A DNA stretch of 10,559 nucleotides, from NCBI GenBank assembly GCA_002435985.1, contig DIXD01000084.1, positions 1 through 10,559 of the forward strand, written 5' to 3'. Position numbers and translations under genes: made by a program. Below are positions 8,487 to 10,559 of this stretch, piece after piece (positions within the stretch are counted from its first letter, which is position 1; each line of letters opens with the position of its first letter). Source of the DNA: Spirochaetaceae bacterium UBA6089 (GTDB lineage: Bacteria > Spirochaetota > Spirochaetia > Treponematales > Rectinemataceae). The notes below the pieces were generated by a model, which saw only the letters and a program-made list of their open reading frames with translations, did no database searches and was not told where the DNA came from.

Positions 8487-9469
8487 CGCGGGCCTCCTTG
8501 TGGCTGCGACGCGGCAGGCTGGACAGGCGGTTTGGGTGCATCGGGCCCGACAGGCTTTTGGGTGGGAGCCGGCGCCTTCTTTTTGAAGGAATCGACCGCG
8601 ATGTCGATGAGGTTCGCAAAGGTGTTCCCGAACAGAATCGCAAAGCTCGTGCCCTCCGGGAAAGCGGAGAACGTACGGATGATCACCGCGGTCGCACCGA
8701 TGAGCGCGCCATAGATGTAGTGCGAGGGCTGCCGCTTCGGCGCCGAGACAGGATCCGTCGCCATGAACACGGACATGTAGAGAAAGGAGCCTGCCAGCAG
8801 GCTTTCCATCGGCAGGGCCTTCTGTGCACCCGTCGCGAGGATGATGAGATTTGTCACCGCGCCGCCAAGCAGTGTTGCGAGGATGATCCGCCAGCTCGCG
8901 GTCTTGGTCAGGATGAGGTAGACTGCGGCGAGCACGATGAGCAACACCATGCTCTCGCCCATGGCTCCAGGGTGTAGACCGAATATCAAGTCAGAGAGTG
9001 GAACCGCGGTGTGGGTCCTCATCTGCGCGAGCGGCGTGGCGGAGGCGAGCACATCGACCGCGTCTATGCTGAAATTCCCGAAGCTTGTATACGCGCGACT
9101 GAGCACCACGGCGAAGCTGATGTAGACAAAGGTGCGCCCCGCAATGGCCGGATTGAAAATGTTGCGTCCGAATCCGCCGTAGACGCCCTTGGCCATTGCC
9201 ACCGCAAAGACGATGCCGACCGCCAGAATCCAGAGCGGCGTCTTGGGCGGCCAGGCCAGCGCGTACAGCGCGCAGGTCACGAGCACCGCCTCGCTCACCT
9301 TCCCCTGCCGCTTTCGTTCGAACAGCCATTCAGTGACGATGCCGCAGACGAACACCACCACGGCCGCGGCGATCACGCGGAGGCCGTACATCCAGAGCGA
9401 GAATAGATATATCGGCGCAAGCGCGATGAGCACCTTGCGCATCATGGGTTGTTTGAGGAATTTGACCAC
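8483..9469 (-). CDS. nqrB: Na+-NQR subunit B (compact form)
   Basis: This is the main membrane subunit of NQR, linked in known enzymes to Na+ transfer and quinone reduction. Seen here are NPAIAGR (106-112), HPGAMGE, FMATDPVSA (235-243) and FPEGTSFAILFGN, all at NqrB positions. The predicted FMN site is D139-V-L-A-S-A-T145, aligned with the Vibrio D-G-Y-S-G-A-T. D, A and T are kept but the S/T-G pair is A-S. It has 328 aa against about 415 in Vibrio. It lacks the N-terminal 50 or so residues and a long loop after the first helices, giving an RnfD-like layout. A Pro/Lys-rich tail fills 296-328. The GTG at 9469 is chosen over a TTG at 9493 because AGGAGG lies 6 nt before it. No nqrA precedes it. 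Confidence 0.9.
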   Translation of the reverse strand: MVKFLKQPMMRKVLIALAPIYLFSLWMYGLRVIAAAVVVFVCGIVTEWLFERKRQGKVSEAVLVTCALYALAWPPKTPLWILAVGIVFAVAMAKGVYGGFGRNIFNPAIAGRTFVYISFAVVLSRAYTSFGNFSIDAVDVLASATPLAQMRTHTAVPLSDLIFGLHPGAMGESMVLLIVLAAVYLILTKTASWRIILATLLGGAVTNLIILATGAQKALPMESLLAGSFLYMSVFMATDPVSAPKRQPSHYIYGALIGATAVIIRTFSAFPEGTSFAILFGNTFANLIDIAVDSFKKKAPAPTQKPVGPDAPKPPVQPAASQPQGGPR

Positions 9470-9475
9470 GCGTCT

Positions 9476-9481
9476 CCTCCT
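9476..9481 (-). promoter_or_regulatory. Shine-Dalgarno site deciding the nqrB start
   Basis: AGGAGG on the minus strand lies 6 nt upstream of the GTG at 9469. The longer reading frame beginning with TTG at 9493 would place this site inside the coding sequence (residues KNERRRR) and has only a weak TAGGAT upstream. The shorter GTG start is therefore preferred. Confidence 0.75.
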
Positions 9482-9516
9482 TTCGTTCTTCAAATCCTAC
9501 AGCAATGGAAAACAGA

Positions 9517-9522
9517 ATTGTA
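9517..9522 (-). promoter_or_regulatory. Weak candidate -10 box for the nqr operon
   Basis: The minus strand reads TACAAT in the 91 nt between the Fur-family gene and nqrB, about 48 nt from the GTG start. The region 17-18 nt upstream (TTCGGA/TCGGAG) is a poor -35. The operon may be transcribed from here or read through from the metal genes. No palindrome resembling a Zur or Fur box is evident. Confidence 0.25.
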
Positions 9523-9560
9523 GAGGTCGTGCGTGAAATCTCCGAATGAATCGAACCCTC

Positions 9561-9947
9561 TCATCGCGGCATCTGCGCGCGGCACGCCGCGCAGATGCCG
9601 GTCGCATAAAAAGTATGGGAAGTGACGGTGAGCCCCTTCTCCGCGCTCATTCTCGTGACGAGCTCATCGAAACGACAGAGACCGAGGTCCGTAAAACGGT
9701 GGCAGTGCTCGCAGTGGAACCAGTGCCGATGCTCCGTCATATGCAGTACGAAGTAGCGCTCAGTCCCGTGTTCGCTGCAGTGCAGAATGAACGAGTCCAG
9801 GTGACCTTTCTCTTCAAGATAGTGCAGTGCCCTGTAAATCGTGGCGGGATCGAATTCCCTCTGAAATGTTTCGCAGAGCTGACGAGCCGAGATAGGTTCC
9901 TTCGCCTGCGCGATAGCCTCCAGCACATGAGTCCGCGCCTTGGTCAT
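9561..9947 (-). CDS. Fur-family metalloregulator (Zur-like)
   Basis: This is a dimeric metal-dependent transcriptional repressor of the Fur/Zur/PerR family, 128 aa, slightly short. The winged helix ends in DPATIYRALHYLEEKG (33-48), the recognition helix region. The dimerisation domain has HRHWFHCEHC, with C79 and C82, and GICAACR, with C119 and C122. These two CxxC pairs form the structural zinc site known in the family. Metal-sensing His and Cys residues are plentiful (H73, H75, H78, H111). The neighbouring Zn/Mn-type ABC permease, 15 nt upstream and probably co-transcribed, favours Zur or a Mn regulator over Fur, but the metal is not proven. GAGGTGA precedes the ATG at 9947. The last codons lie in a strong inverted repeat. 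Confidence 0.9.
   Translation of the reverse strand: MTKARTHVLEAIAQAKEPISARQLCETFQREFDPATIYRALHYLEEKGHLDSFILHCSEHGTERYFVLHMTEHRHWFHCEHCHRFTDLGLCRFDELVTRMSAEKGLTVTSHTFYATGICAACRAQMPR
9567..9600 (-). terminator. 13-bp perfect stem-loop at the 3' end of the Fur-family gene
   Basis: CGGCATCTGCGCG (9567-9579) pairs perfectly with CGCGCAGATGCCG (9588-9600) around an 8-nt loop. It spans the last dozen codons of the regulator and ends 4 nt before its stop codon. No T-run follows on the minus strand, so it is not a standard intrinsic terminator. It could mark an mRNA 3' end, protect the upstream message, or partly insulate the metal genes from nqr. Confidence 0.45.
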
Positions 9948-9962
9948 GGTTCACCTCTCTTC

Positions 9963-10559
9963 TCATGATTTCACACGGCGTCCCGCGAGCATCTTCCCCG
10001 CAGAAAACGCAATGAACACGGCGCCCGACAAGAGCACGATCACCGCGCCTGCGGGCAGATCGAAGTGCCACGAGACCACCAGCCCCCCCACCGAAAAAAC
10101 AAGGGAAAGAAGTGTCGCGTTGACCATCATGCCCGCCAGATTACGCGAGAAGTAGCCTGCAGTGCCCGCCGGCAGCGTGAGCATGGCAATGACCATCACA
10201 ATGCCGACGAAGGTCTGCAGCAGCACGATCGCAATGGCGATGACGAGGAGCAGGACAAGGTAGACCGTCGTCACAGGGACTCCCTTTGTCGCGGCGAATT
10301 CCTCGTCGAAAGAAGCGGCCTCAATATGCCGGTAATAGCGCGCCACAAGCAGAAGCACGACGATGTCGAGGGCTGCGAGCAAAAACAAATCCTGGCTCGT
10401 CACGAGCAGAATATTGCCGAAGAGATAGCTCATCGGATCCACATAGCCCGGCGTCTTCGCCATGAACACGATACCAAGGCTCATGCCTATAGCCCACAGC
10501 GCGTTGATCACCGTATCCTCGCGCTGCTTCGCCTTGAGCGACACAAAGCTTATGAGCAG
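9963..10559 (-). CDS. ABC-3 family metal permease (ZnuB/MntB/TroC-like), N-terminus outside window
   Basis: This is the membrane subunit of a Zn2+/Mn2+ ABC importer, with 198 C-terminal residues present; the family is about 270-290. The frame stays open to the window edge. An internal GTG at 10544 is not the true start, because the reading continues LLISF before it. Hydrophobic segments alternate with the conserved region LLQTFVGIVMVIAMLTLPAGTA and a C-terminal pair, LPAGAVIVLLSGAVFIAF. An unusual feature is the insertion-like loop EAASFDEEFAATKGV, which is in fact the typical coupling loop of this family. The ATPase and binding protein would lie upstream, outside the window. The Fur-family gene follows 15 nt later. 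Zn or Mn specificity cannot be decided. Confidence 0.92.
   Translation of the reverse strand: MLISFVSLKAKQREDTVINALWAIGMSLGIVFMAKTPGYVDPMSYLFGNILLVTSQDLFLLAALDIVVLLLVARYYRHIEAASFDEEFAATKGVPVTTVYLVLLLVIAIAIVLLQTFVGIVMVIAMLTLPAGTAGYFSRNLAGMMVNATLLSLVFSVGGLVVSWHFDLPAGAVIVLLSGAVFIAFSAGKMLAGRRVKS

Noticed and set aside
6580..9469. Naming the cluster RNF (rnfD-G-E-A) because of the short subunits
   Set aside because: NqrF is present, RnfB and RnfC are absent, and NqrB, NqrD and NqrE motifs (MATDPVSA, ISKQLGPYVGLIITNC, PALYMALGIFLP) fit NQR better.
9540..9562. GGTTCGATTC on the minus strand, like a tRNA T-loop
   Set aside because: The flanking bases do not form a T-stem, and no acceptor, D or anticodon arms are found.

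Overview
The window carries ten protein genes or gene parts on the minus strand, read from high to low coordinates. They form two operon-like blocks, followed by a decayed gap and the start of glpK. The sequence is GC-rich by eye, and nearly every gene has a purine-rich Shine-Dalgarno (SD) site of the AGGAGG type. An Na+-pumping NADH dehydrogenase (NQR), a complete pyruvate kinase and a GlpK-type glycerol kinase suggest a bacterium that ferments sugar or glycerol and uses membrane ion energetics. The phylum cannot be fixed from this sequence; a spirochaete is only a guess.

Right block (10559 to 4954): the 3' part of a Zn/Mn-type ABC permease, then a Fur-family metal regulator 15 nt later. After 91 nt holding a weak promoter candidate and a strong stem-loop comes nqrB-nqrC-nqrD-nqrE-nqrF, tightly packed with 4-bp overlaps or 10-15 nt gaps. 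A 156-aa protein I do not recognise follows. The NQR genes carry the expected cofactor ligands: FAD and [2Fe-2S] in NqrF, one cysteine pair each in NqrD and NqrE, and FMN-attachment motifs in NqrB and NqrC. There is no nqrA and no apbE, NqrB is short and RnfD-sized, and both flavinylation motifs depart from the usual form. This is the most interesting part of the window.

Middle block (4915 to 1510): a promoter candidate with a 19-bp inverted repeat, then pyk, trmH and dmeF as one unit. They encode pyruvate kinase, a SpoU-family RNA methyltransferase and a DmeF-type divalent metal exporter. A stem-loop lies 28 nt after dmeF.

Left part (1509 to 702): about 800 bases without an intact known gene. 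It contains a decayed vapC toxin gene, a 46-codon ORF with a strong SD, and nested inverted repeats, and reads as a worn accessory patch. The 5' 701 bases of glpK follow, with a TATAAT so close to the start codon that the mRNA may be leaderless.

Metal import and its regulator at one end and metal export at the other frame the respiratory and glycolytic genes. Whether these are co-regulated is not shown by the sequence.
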